A DNA stretch of 64,000 bases from Acidobacteriota bacterium (lineage in GTDB: Bacteria > Acidobacteriota > Thermoanaerobaculia > Multivoradales > JBCCEF01). Below the pieces are notes generated by a model. The model made no database searches. It was not told the origin of the DNA and saw only the letters and a list, made by a program, of their open reading frames with translations. The position numbers were made by a program, and so were the translations under genes. The stretch spans positions 62,001 through 126,000 of the forward strand of contig JBCCHV010000003.1 in NCBI GenBank assembly GCA_039028635.1, given 5' to 3'. Within the stretch, counting starts at the first letter, position 1. Each line of letters starts with the position of its first letter. Positions 9,549-17,633 of the stretch are shown one piece after another.

Positions 9549-10697
9549 GTGACCAACAGCTCAACCCGCCTCACCAAGACCCTCGCCGCCATCGAGGGCG
9601 GCATCGCAGACCAGCTCCACCTCGGAGCCCAGCTCTACGTCTCCCTGGGAGGACAAGCCGTCGCCGATCTCGCCATCGGGACCGATCGCGAGGGCCAACC
9701 CTTGACCTCGGAGCACCTGACCCTCTGGCTGTCGGCCAGCAAGCCGATCACCGCCGTCGCCATCGGCCAGCTTTGGGAGCGCGGACGCCTCGAGCTCGAC
9801 GATCCGGTGGCCCGCCATCTGCCGGCCTTCGCCGCCCATGGCAAGGAGACGATTACGATTCGTCATCTCCTCACCCACACCGGCGGTATCCGTATGCTCG
9901 AGGTCGGCTGGCCCCACGCCACCTGGGAAGAGATCGTCGACAAGATCTGCAACCGTCGACCGGAGCCCCGCTGGATTCCGGGCGAAAAGGCCGGATACCA
10001 CCTGACGTCGAGCTGGTTCGTGCTCGGCGAGCTGGTGCATCGTCTCGATGGCCGTCCCTTCTCCACCTACGTGCGCCAGGAAATCTTCGAGCCCTTGCGG
10101 ATGGCCGATTCCTGGATCGGCATGCCGGAGGAGTCCTACCGCGGCTACGGCGATCGTATCGCTCGCTCCTACAACACTGCCGATGGCGAGGGCGCCCCGT
10201 TTCGGCGGCCGCGGGAGCATTCCTGGCACGGCATCGAGAGGGTGACACGGCCCTCCCCCGGCGGCAACGGCAGGGGACCGATCCGGGAGCTCGGGCGCTT
10301 CTACGAAGCCCTCGCCGCCGGCGGCAGTCTCGGTGGCGGCAGAATCCTGCAGAGCCCGACCGTCGAGGCACTCACCGCGCGCCACCGGGTGGGTCTCTTC
10401 GACCATACCTTCAAGCACGTTCTCGACTGGGGGCTGGGCTTCATCCCGGACTCCAAGCAGTACGGCGAAGACACCGTGCCCTACAGCTATGGCCGCCGCT
10501 GCTCGCGCCGTACTTTCGGCCACAGCGGCTACCGATCGTCGACGGGCTTCGCCGATCCCACCCACGGGCTGGTCGTCGCCCTGGTGTTCAACGGCACTCC
10601 CGACGATGCCGGTCACGACCGCCGCCAGCGGGCGGTGGTGGAGGCGATCTACGAAGACTTGGAGCTGAGCAGCGACGCGTCGACGGCCGCTGGCTGA
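9549..10697 (+). CDS. Serine hydrolase of the beta-lactamase (class C / EstB-like) family
   Basis: The protein of ~382 residues has the SxxK nucleophile motif SASK at residues 62-65 and HSG (in FGHSGY) near residue 325, the hallmarks of the serine beta-lactamase/DD-peptidase fold. The surrounding pattern (LWLSASKPITAVAIGQL; TIRHLLTHTGGI; FGHSGYRSSTGFADP) is that of EstB-type esterases and other non-lactamase members. No signal peptide is seen, which favours a cytoplasmic esterase or amidase over a penicillin-binding protein. The GTG at 9549 is preferred because GAGAGGA precedes it; an ATG at 9498 would add 17 unconserved residues. Its 3' end overlaps the convergent mtaB gene by 49 bases. Confidence 0.85.
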   Translation: MTNSSTRLTKTLAAIEGGIADQLHLGAQLYVSLGGQAVADLAIGTDREGQPLTSEHLTLWLSASKPITAVAIGQLWERGRLELDDPVARHLPAFAAHGKETITIRHLLTHTGGIRMLEVGWPHATWEEIVDKICNRRPEPRWIPGEKAGYHLTSSWFVLGELVHRLDGRPFSTYVRQEIFEPLRMADSWIGMPEESYRGYGDRIARSYNTADGEGAPFRRPREHSWHGIERVTRPSPGGNGRGPIRELGRFYEALAAGGSLGGGRILQSPTVEALTARHRVGLFDHTFKHVLDWGLGFIPDSKQYGEDTVPYSYGRRCSRRTFGHSGYRSSTGFADPTHGLVVALVFNGTPDDAGHDRRQRAVVEAIYEDLELSSDASTAAG

Positions 10698-12037
10698 GCC
10701 GCCAGCGGCGTCAGCGCCAGCCGGCGTCCGGCATCCAGAAGGTCCCGCGACGCCGCCAGGTCTCCGACCACACCTCCTCCGGTGGTTGCCACGACGGGGG
10801 TCGCCGTCAGGCGATTGAGGAAGTCGCGACCGTCGTCCGGCGCGAAGACCTTCAAGTAATTGTCACTCACCCCCGACCAGCGCCCCTCGCGGCAACGCTC
10901 CCAAAGGACCGGCAGGGTTTCGCCGACTCGACTTTCCTGGAAGCGCCGCTCGCTGTCGGCCGCCACTTCCAGCATCGCCTCCATGCGGCGGCGCTTGACC
11001 TCGTGAGGCACCGCATCCGGCAGCTCCGCCGCCAGCGTGCCCTCGCGCGTCGAGTAAGGAAAGACGTGAATCTTGGCGAAGTCCATCGAGCGCACGAAGT
11101 CGAGGCCGGCGGCAAACTCGTCGTCGCTCTCGCCGGGAAAGCCGACGATGACATCGGTGGTCACCGCCATGCCGGAGATCTCCCGTCGCACCGAGTCGAC
11201 CACCTCGCGATAGCGCTCGCCGCTGTAGGGACGGCGCATGCGTCGCAAGGTGGCGTCACAACCGCTCTGCAGCGACATGTGGGTGTGCCGGCACAGGCGC
11301 GGATCACGCCACAGGTCGATGATCCGGGGATCGAGCTGCCAGGGAGCGATCGAGGTCAATCGCAGGCGTGGCAGGTCGGTGTCGTCGAGAATCGCCCGGG
11401 CGAGATCGTAGAGGCGAGCCTGACCCGCCCGATAGGCGGAGATCTGCACCCCCGTCACCACCACCTCGACGGCACCGCCGGCCACCAGCTCGGCGACCTC
11501 CGCCACCACCTCCGCCACCGACCGGCTGCGCTGGCGACCGCGGGTGAAAGGAATGATGCAGAAGGAGCACTTCATGTTGCAGCCGTCTTCAGCCTTGACC
11601 AAAGCCCGGGTGTTGCCGAAGGCGAGGGCCTGCTCCGGCTGGCCGAGGGCGTCGAGAGGCAGCCCGCCACCCTTCGCCACTCCCGCCGCGGACAGCTCCG
11701 GGAAGCGCGCCTCGACCCGCTCGAGAAGCTCTTCCTTGTGGCTGTTCGGCACCACCAGATCGATGCCTTCATGGGCCGCCGCGGCGAGCTCCGGATCGCT
11801 GACATAGCAACCCGTGACCACCGTCTTGATGTCGCCTTCGAGGCGCCCTCCCCGTCGCGCCACCTTGCGCGAATCGCGCGCCGCCCGATGGGTCACGGTG
11901 CAACTGTTGACGACGTGGAGGTCGGCCTCTTCGAGGCGCCCGACGACCTGGTGCCCGGCGGCGTGAAAGCGCCGCGCCAGGCGTTCGAGCTCCGCCTGGT
12001 TGAGCTTGCAGCCGAGATTGGTGAAGTGGACGCGCAT
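10649..12037 (-). CDS. mtaB: tRNA (N6-threonylcarbamoyladenosine(37)-C2)-methylthiotransferase MtaB
   Basis: The ~462-residue protein begins MRVHFTNLGCKLNQAE, the MtaB/e-MtaB form of the N-terminal methylthiotransferase domain, with the auxiliary cluster cysteines in GCK, NSCTV and GCYVS. The radical SAM cluster motif CNMKCSFC (CxxxCxxC) follows, then a C-terminal TRAM-like region. The enzyme converts t6A37 to ms2t6A37 in tRNAs that read ANN codons. The ATG at 12037 matches the conserved N-terminus; a TTG two codons upstream is less likely. The gene is convergent with, and overlaps the 3' end of, the serine hydrolase gene. Confidence 0.93.
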   Translation of the reverse strand: MRVHFTNLGCKLNQAELERLARRFHAAGHQVVGRLEEADLHVVNSCTVTHRAARDSRKVARRGGRLEGDIKTVVTGCYVSDPELAAAAHEGIDLVVPNSHKEELLERVEARFPELSAAGVAKGGGLPLDALGQPEQALAFGNTRALVKAEDGCNMKCSFCIIPFTRGRQRSRSVAEVVAEVAELVAGGAVEVVVTGVQISAYRAGQARLYDLARAILDDTDLPRLRLTSIAPWQLDPRIIDLWRDPRLCRHTHMSLQSGCDATLRRMRRPYSGERYREVVDSVRREISGMAVTTDVIVGFPGESDDEFAAGLDFVRSMDFAKIHVFPYSTREGTLAAELPDAVPHEVKRRRMEAMLEVAADSERRFQESRVGETLPVLWERCREGRWSGVSDNYLKVFAPDDGRDFLNRLTATPVVATTGGGVVGDLAASRDLLDAGRRLALTPLAAQPAAVDASLLSSKSS

Positions 12038-12149
12038 GACCAACCGGTACGTTATCGCAGGACTCTCGAGGTCTCGCGCCGGCGCCCTGAGTCGCGGGAC
12101 TTGCCAAGACCAGGGCGCGGCCCGGCAGGGCCGCCGCGAGGGCGCTCTC

Positions 12150-12974
12150 CTACTCTCCCCAGGAAACCTCCAGCAAGCCGACCGAGCGCGGCTCCGGATC
12201 CTCCGGCAGGAGCAGGGTGTAGTTCGGCGTCAGCGTGAAGCGGCAGTCCTCCGGCACCGCCAGGGAAAGGCGGTGGACGCCGGCTCCGCGCAGCCAGGCC
12301 TCGCTGCCGCAGGTCGAGCTCACCCGCACCGTCTGCTCGCGCTCTTCGCCGAGAAAGGTCAGCCCCTGCGCCGCCGTCGGAAGCTCGACCAGTAGCTCGA
12401 GGGAACCGGCCCGCTCGACCCCACGCACCTCGAGGGTCGCCTCGCGGCGCAGCCAACGCTTGGCCAGAATCTGACGATCGGCTCCGGCCTCCACCGGCGA
12501 CCAAGGGCCCTCGAAGTGGAAGGTCGGGAAGGTCGCTCCCGGTGCCGGCACCTCGACGCGGGCAATCACCGTCTCGCGGCCATCGCCGCCGGCGAGAGGA
12601 AAGCGCTTGCCCGCCGGCACGAACAGCCCGGCGACCAGCTCGTAGGACCCGGCCTCGAGTGGCGGCGCCAGCATCGATTGGGTCAAGGGCAGGTCGTAGC
12701 GCGCCGTGTCCCCGGCCTGCCAGCGCTCCGGAAAAGGATGGTCGAAGGTTTTCACCAGGTCGCCCGCGGCGTTGCGCAGGTGAACGAACACCATCGGCCG
12801 CGGCACCGCCTCGAGGTCCATCCGCCACTGCCACTGCACCGCAACGTGGGCCGGGTAATCGAGGCGGATCTCCGCCGGTGACACGGTGAGCTCGCCGACG
12901 GCCGGCGGTGATGGCGAGCATCCCCAGAGGAGAAGCGGCAAGAGGGCGAGTAACGAAGCAGTCGTGCGCAGCAT
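12150..12974 (-). CDS. Predicted lipoprotein, unknown function
   Basis: The 274-residue product has a short positively charged start, a leucine-rich core and a lipobox-like LLWGC ending at Cys19, so it is probably lipid-anchored. The rest is beta-rich, with segments like 'MVFVHLRNAAGDLVKTFDHPFP' and 'GSYELVAGLFVPAGKRFPLAG'. These resemble the membrane-distal beta-sandwich found beside glycosyltransferase-type membrane proteins (e.g. 'vfvHl.d..G.l....dh.p....'). Start choice is strong: GGGAGGT lies seven bases before the ATG. The frame stays open far upstream to 14708, but that part is antisense to the pilus ATPase gene and is not real. The gene diverges from the PilT-type gene. Confidence 0.8.
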   Translation of the reverse strand: MLRTTASLLALLPLLLWGCSPSPPAVGELTVSPAEIRLDYPAHVAVQWQWRMDLEAVPRPMVFVHLRNAAGDLVKTFDHPFPERWQAGDTARYDLPLTQSMLAPPLEAGSYELVAGLFVPAGKRFPLAGGDGRETVIARVEVPAPGATFPTFHFEGPWSPVEAGADRQILAKRWLRREATLEVRGVERAGSLELLVELPTAAQGLTFLGEEREQTVRVSSTCGSEAWLRGAGVHRLSLAVPEDCRFTLTPNYTLLLPEDPEPRSVGLLEVSWGE

Positions 12975-13190
12975 TGGGAGTACCTCCCGGGTCGGGTTTT
13001 CAGCAGCTGGCGGCGACGCAAAGTAGCTCGTCGCCGCGCACCAAGTCAAGATTTGCCGGTGGCCCAGCGCCTCCGATCGCGTCTTCCGGGCCGCCCCTGG
13101 GAGCGGTCGCGGCGAGGGCCGGCGAGGCCTTGATAAACTCCCCATCCGCCTCGACTTCAATGGCGAAACGCTGGGAACGGAGCGATCTTC

Positions 13191-15113
13191 ATGGCAACGA
13201 TCGACAAGCTCTTGCTGGCTCTTGCAGCCAAGAAGATGGACTGTTTGGTGCTGGAACCCGGCCGTCGGCCCTGCCTGCGCAAGGGGGGAACCGACCACGA
13301 GGTGACCAAGACGCCCCTCGATGGTCCGGTGATCGATCGCCTGCTGCGCGAGATCGCTCCACCGGGCGAGGTCCCGGAGGCCCAGGAGCAGGATCGTTGG
13401 GAATTCGACTACGCGGTCGGCCAAAGAGTTTTTCGCTTCTTCGGCCTGAACACTCCCAATGGCTGGCTGGTCTCGGTGACCCACGACCCCACAGCCAAAG
13501 TCCCCGAGCCACCGCCGGAGACCATGCAGCCGCCGATGCCGGAGCCGGCCCTCTTCGAGCCGCCGGCGGCCGGCGATTCGCTGGAGAGCGCGCCTCCACC
13601 GCAGAATCTCTGGCCCAAGGGCGGCGGCGGCAGCTCCGCCGCGGCCGACTCCGTGCTGACGGCCGAGGCCGGTCCTTCCCTTGCCGAGCCGGTACAGACG
13701 GAGCTGCCCAAGATCGAGCCGCCGCAGCTCGAGCCCCCGAAGGTCGAGCCGACGGCACCGACGGCCGGGGCGCCATCGCCCCCCGAGGTACCCAAGATTC
13801 AGCCGACCGTCTCGCCACCGGTGCTTCCGGCAACGGAGACCGGATCTCCGCGGCCCAGCAGCCCCGAGCCGCCGGCAACCCCGACCGAGGCCGCTCAGGC
13901 ACCGCCCCGTCCGGTGCTGGTGACGGAGCCGCCACCGCCGGTCCCAGACCCACGGGACGAGACCGTCCCTCCGACCGACCCTCGTCTCGAAGCTTCCGCC
14001 ACCGGCTCCTTCGAGGTCTCCGATGTCCGACCGCTCCTCGTCGAGGTGATCGGTCGGGGAGCTTCGGACCTGCACCTCGCCCCGGGGCAGCAGCCGCGAC
14101 TGCGGATCGACGGCACCCTCGAGATCCTCACCGGCTATTCGGGCCCGCGAGCCGACGTCCTCGAGCGCTTGCTGCGGGACGTCACGCCGGACAGCGCCTG
14201 GCGCGAGCTCGACCGCGTCGGCGACACCGAGTTCGCCTTCGAGCTCGAGGGTCGCGGCCGCTTCCGCGCCCACCTCTATCGCGATCGTCGCGGCATCGGC
14301 GGTGCCTTCCGGCTGATTCCCCCGGAGATTCTTTCCCTCGAGGAGCTCGGCCTGCCGGAGATCACGAAGAGCCTGACCGGTTTGCCCGACGGCTTGATCC
14401 TGGTGGCCGGCTCGACGTCGTCCGGCAAGACCACCACCCTGGCCGCGCTGCTCGACGAGATCAACCGCAACCGGACGGCCCACATCGTGACCCTCGAAGA
14501 GCCGGTGGAGTTCATCTTCCCGACTCGCAAGAGCCTGGTGGTGCAACGCCAGATCGGTAGCGATAGCGAGACCTACAAGATCGCCCTGAAGGCCGCCTTG
14601 CGGAAGGACCCGGACGTCATCGCCGTCGGCGAGCTGCGCGATCCGGAGACCGCCTCCCTCGCGCTGGAGACCGCCGACACGGGCCACCTGGTGTTCTCGA
14701 CGGTGCACGCCAGCTCCGCGGCCAGCGCCGTGTCACGGCTGATCGACCAGTTCGCGCCGGCCGAGCAACCGCGCATTCGGCGCATGCTGGCCTCGAGCCT
14801 GCGAGCGGTGCTGCATCAGACCCTGCTGCGGCGCAAGGGCGGCGGCCGCGTCGCCGCCTACGAGATTCTCCTGATCACCCGTTCCATCGCCGAGCTGATC
14901 CGCAACCAGCGCAGCTCGGAGATTCCGAACGCCATGGAGCAGGGTCGCAAGCAGGGCATGGTGCTGCGCGATGACGCCCTTCACCGGCTGGTGGTCATGG
15001 GCCTGGTCGAGCCGCGTGAAGCCTACCGCCATGCCCAGGACCGTCCCACGTTCCAGGCCCGCCTCCGCAGCCTCGAAGAAGAGAGCGGAGCGTCGGGCGA
15101 CGACACCGCCTAG
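13191..15113 (+). CDS. PilT-type secretion/pilus ATPase with a duplicated N-terminal domain
   Basis: The 640-residue protein ends in a complete PilT-like ATPase. This has an N-terminal PAS-like domain (from ~residue 280, ASDLHLAPGQQPRLRIDGTL), Walker A GSTSSGKTT at residues 407-415, a His box and a Walker B region (DPDVIAVGELRDPE). PilT powers retraction of type IV pili. What is odd is the first ~100 residues, which look like a degenerate second copy of the same N-terminal domain (CLVLEPGRRPCLRKGG aligns with LHLAPGQQPRLRIDG). The two copies are joined by a ~170-residue proline-rich linker. Canonical PilT has ~350 residues. GGAG precedes the ATG. The SLC13 gene follows 18 bases later. It could serve gliding or social motility rather than simple retraction. 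Confidence 0.9.
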   Translation: MATIDKLLLALAAKKMDCLVLEPGRRPCLRKGGTDHEVTKTPLDGPVIDRLLREIAPPGEVPEAQEQDRWEFDYAVGQRVFRFFGLNTPNGWLVSVTHDPTAKVPEPPPETMQPPMPEPALFEPPAAGDSLESAPPPQNLWPKGGGGSSAAADSVLTAEAGPSLAEPVQTELPKIEPPQLEPPKVEPTAPTAGAPSPPEVPKIQPTVSPPVLPATETGSPRPSSPEPPATPTEAAQAPPRPVLVTEPPPPVPDPRDETVPPTDPRLEASATGSFEVSDVRPLLVEVIGRGASDLHLAPGQQPRLRIDGTLEILTGYSGPRADVLERLLRDVTPDSAWRELDRVGDTEFAFELEGRGRFRAHLYRDRRGIGGAFRLIPPEILSLEELGLPEITKSLTGLPDGLILVAGSTSSGKTTTLAALLDEINRNRTAHIVTLEEPVEFIFPTRKSLVVQRQIGSDSETYKIALKAALRKDPDVIAVGELRDPETASLALETADTGHLVFSTVHASSAASAVSRLIDQFAPAEQPRIRRMLASSLRAVLHQTLLRRKGGGRVAAYEILLITRSIAELIRNQRSSEIPNAMEQGRKQGMVLRDDALHRLVVMGLVEPREAYRHAQDRPTFQARLRSLEEESGASGDDTA

Positions 15114-15131
15114 AGCGCCGAATCGATCCCC

Positions 15132-16904
15132 TTGGAAGTCGCTCTACTCGCCGGCATCGTTCTCTTCACCACCGCTTCCTTCGCGAAGCAGTGGCTGCCG
15201 ATCGACGTCACCGCCCTCACCGCCTTGGGGCTGCTGCTGCTGTTCGATCTGGTCACGCCGCAGGAAGCCATCGCCGGCTTCAGCAATCCCGCCGTCATCA
15301 CCGTGATGATGATGTTCGTGCTCAGCGACAGCCTGGTGCACAGCGGGGTCGTCAACCGCCTCGGCCACCGCATCGCCCACCTTTCCGGGCGCTCCATGTG
15401 GAAAGCCGCCGTCCTCCTGTTGCTGTTGACCGGAGCGCTCTCGGCCTTCATCAACAACACCGCCGCCGTCGCCATCCTGATGCCCGTCGGCATCCTGATC
15501 GCCAAGCACTACCGCATCAGCCCCTCGAAGATTCTGATGCCGCTGTCCTTCATCTCGATTCTCGGCGGAACCTGCACCCTGATCGGCACCTCGACCAATC
15601 TCTTGGTCAGCTCGATGGCGGCCGAAAGCGGCCTCGAGCCCTTCAGCATCTTCGAGTTCGCGTGGGTCGGTGGGCTGCTGTTCGTCGTCGGCGGGGCCTA
15701 TCTCTTGCTGGTTCCCATGCGTTTCCTGCCGTCGCGCAGCATCCTGTCGAGCCTGACCCGCAAGTACCACATGGGTGCCTTCCTCACCGAGGTCAAGGTG
15801 CCCGCCGACTCGCGCCTGATCGGCAAGACCGTGGCCGAAGAGGAGATCAGCGACCGCTTCCAGCTCAACGTGCTGGAGATTCTGCGCGGCGAGCTCAAGA
15901 TCTCGATGGACCTGCGCAATACCCGCATCGCCGCCGGCGATGTGCTGATCGTCCGCGGCTCGATGGAAGACATCCTGTCGTGTAAGGAGCACTACAGCCT
16001 GCTGCTGCTGTCGGACACCAAGCTCGGCGATGAGAGCCTGAGTGACGAGTCCAACATCCTGGTCGAGGTCCAGCTCTCCCCGACCTCGCAGCTGGTGGGC
16101 CAGACCCTCAAGCAGATCGACTTCCGCAAGCGCTACGGCTGCTTCGTCCTCGCCCTCAACCGCACCGGCGAGATGATCCATCGCAAGATCGCCTTCATCC
16201 CTCTCGAGCACTGGGACACGCTGTTGGTGTTCGGCCCTCGGGCCCGCATCGAGGCCCTCAACGGCCTCGAAGACTTCACTCCCCTGCAGGAGGTCGACGT
16301 GCGGCTACGGCTGAGCCGACGGTGGTGGATCAGCGCCGCCATCATCCCGATCGTGGTGCTGCTGGCCGCCACCGGAGTGATGCCCATCTTGAAGGCTTCG
16401 ATCCTCGGTGTGGTGGCGATGCTGCTGACCCGGACGATTCAGATTCAGCAGGCCTACAAGGCGATCAACTGGACGGTGATCTTCCTGATCGCGGCCGTCT
16501 TGCCGATTGGCAAAGCGATGGTCAACACCGGCCTCGATTCTCTGATCGGTGATTCCCTGGCCGCCGTCGGCGGACCCTACGGACCGGTCGCCGTGCTCGC
16601 CATGATGGTGGTGTTCACCTCGCTTCTGTCGGAGGTCATCTCCAACAACTCGGCGGCGGTGATGATGGTGCCCATCGCCCTGTCGGTGGCGAGCACCCTC
16701 GGGGTCGACCCCAAACCGTTGTTGATGGGGATCACCTTTGCCGCCTCGATGAGCTTCATGACCCCCATCGGCTACCAGACCAACACCATGGTCTACGGCC
16801 CTGGCGGTTATCGTTTCACCGACTTCACCCGCGCCGGCGCTCCCTTGAGCATCTTCTGCTGGATCACGGCGATTCTGCTGATCCCGCGCATCTGGCCCTT
16901 CTAG
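15132..16904 (+). CDS. SLC13-family (divalent anion:Na+ symporter-like) permease with TrkA-C domains
   Basis: The 590-residue protein has an N-terminal and a C-terminal block of hydrophobic segments, each with an SLC13 hairpin signature (ALSAFINNTAAVAILMP and LSEVISNNSAAVMMVP, both with S/NN-T/S motifs). Between them are two cytosolic TrkA-C (RCK-C) domains at about residues 215-300 and 310-390. This layout is that of bacterial sulfate/dicarboxylate transporters of the YbiR/SLC13-like group. The TTG start at 15132 fits the conserved N-terminus; no strong Shine-Dalgarno sequence is visible. The stop codon TAG lies inside a copy of the CTAGCAGGCTGCTG repeat. Substrate (sulfate, phosphate, dicarboxylate) cannot be assigned. 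Confidence 0.9.
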   Translation: MEVALLAGIVLFTTASFAKQWLPIDVTALTALGLLLLFDLVTPQEAIAGFSNPAVITVMMMFVLSDSLVHSGVVNRLGHRIAHLSGRSMWKAAVLLLLLTGALSAFINNTAAVAILMPVGILIAKHYRISPSKILMPLSFISILGGTCTLIGTSTNLLVSSMAAESGLEPFSIFEFAWVGGLLFVVGGAYLLLVPMRFLPSRSILSSLTRKYHMGAFLTEVKVPADSRLIGKTVAEEEISDRFQLNVLEILRGELKISMDLRNTRIAAGDVLIVRGSMEDILSCKEHYSLLLLSDTKLGDESLSDESNILVEVQLSPTSQLVGQTLKQIDFRKRYGCFVLALNRTGEMIHRKIAFIPLEHWDTLLVFGPRARIEALNGLEDFTPLQEVDVRLRLSRRWWISAAIIPIVVLLAATGVMPILKASILGVVAMLLTRTIQIQQAYKAINWTVIFLIAAVLPIGKAMVNTGLDSLIGDSLAAVGGPYGPVAVLAMMVVFTSLLSEVISNNSAAVMMVPIALSVASTLGVDPKPLLMGITFAASMSFMTPIGYQTNTMVYGPGGYRFTDFTRAGAPLSIFCWITAILLIPRIWPF

Positions 16905-16934
16905 CAGGCTGCTGCAACGGTCGCGCAGCGACCG
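16901..16934. repeat. Copy of the CTAGCAGGCTGCTG hairpin repeat
   Basis: CTAGCAGGCTGCTG (16901-16914) is followed by a hairpin CGGTCGC-GCA-GCGACCG (16918-16934). The left arm matches the termini of the element at 36999-37209 and supplies the TAG stop codon of the permease gene. The right arm seen in the other copies is missing. It fills the 39-base gap between two convergent genes. Confidence 0.6.
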
Positions 16935-16943
16935 ATTGAGCGC

Positions 16944-17633
16944 CTACGATTCCACCTCGATCTGGCGCATTTCCCGGCGCAACCAGAGGCGCGACACCCG
17001 CCACTCGCGGGTGACGGTGCCGCGCGAGATTTCGAGCAATTCGGCGACCTCGGCGGCGGTCAGGCCGGCGAAGTAGCGCAGCTCGATGATCTGAGCCTGC
17101 CGTGGATCGATCACCGCCAGGCGGTCGAGGGCCTGATCGAGGGCCAAGATCTCGATGTCGAACGGATTGACGAGGTAATCGTCGGCGAGCTCGATGGGGA
17201 TCAGCTCGTCCTTGGGGATGCGCTTGCCGGCTGTCACCCGGCGGGCGTGATCGATCAGCACCCGGCGCATGGCAATCGCCGCCGAGCCGAAGAAGTGACG
17301 CCGGTCGTCCCACACCAGCGTGTCGCGATCGAACAGCCGCAGATAAGCCTCGTGGACGACCTCGGTGGCCTTCAGAGTGTGACCGGATCGCTCGCGCCGG
17401 ATCAGGCCCATGGCGACCCTTCGCAACTCCCCATAAACGAAGCCAATCAATCGCTCCAATGCATCGTCGCGGCCGCGCCGCAGCTCGCCGAGGAGCTGCG
17501 TCACTTCCCCGCGGGGATCTGGAGCTACCTGGTTCAAGTCTCGCCTGCGCTTTGGTCGACGTTCTCGGCCCTGACTCCATCCTACTCGCTGCTCGCCCGT
17601 CGCCGAAGCTCGGTTCGCCGACGACCCCTTCAC
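16944..17633 (-). CDS. ECF-type RNA polymerase sigma factor (PF07638-like)
   Basis: The 229-residue protein has sigma region 2 (GELRRVAMGLIRRERSGHTLKATEVVHEAYLRLFD) and region 4 (RQAQIIELRYFAGLTAAEVAELLEISRGTVTREW). The HTLKATEVVHEAYLRL pattern is that of the Sigma70_ECF group typical of Acidobacteria and Planctomycetes. Its putative GTG start at 17633 overlaps the stop of the upstream kinase gene (GTGA), indicating a shared transcript. The first ~38 residues are basic and unconserved, so the true start might be internal. No anti-sigma factor is adjacent; control by the co-encoded kinase is the natural hypothesis. Confidence 0.88.
   Translation of the reverse strand: MKGSSANRASATGEQRVGWSQGRERRPKRRRDLNQVAPDPRGEVTQLLGELRRGRDDALERLIGFVYGELRRVAMGLIRRERSGHTLKATEVVHEAYLRLFDRDTLVWDDRRHFFGSAAIAMRRVLIDHARRVTAGKRIPKDELIPIELADDYLVNPFDIEILALDQALDRLAVIDPRQAQIIELRYFAGLTAAEVAELLEISRGTVTREWRVSRLWLRREMRQIEVES

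Noticed and set aside
12117-12134. Hairpin GCGGCCC-GGCA-GGGCCGC downstream of the lipoprotein gene
   Set aside because: The stem is perfect, but neither side has a T-run, so it cannot be called a terminator.
9773-12238. 821-residue plus-strand open frame
   Set aside because: It is an alternative frame of the serine hydrolase gene joined to the antisense of mtaB; no domain is recognisable.
12975-14708. Upstream continuation of the lipoprotein frame on the minus strand
   Set aside because: It is antisense to the PilT-type gene and precedes a clear SD and lipoprotein signal at 12974.
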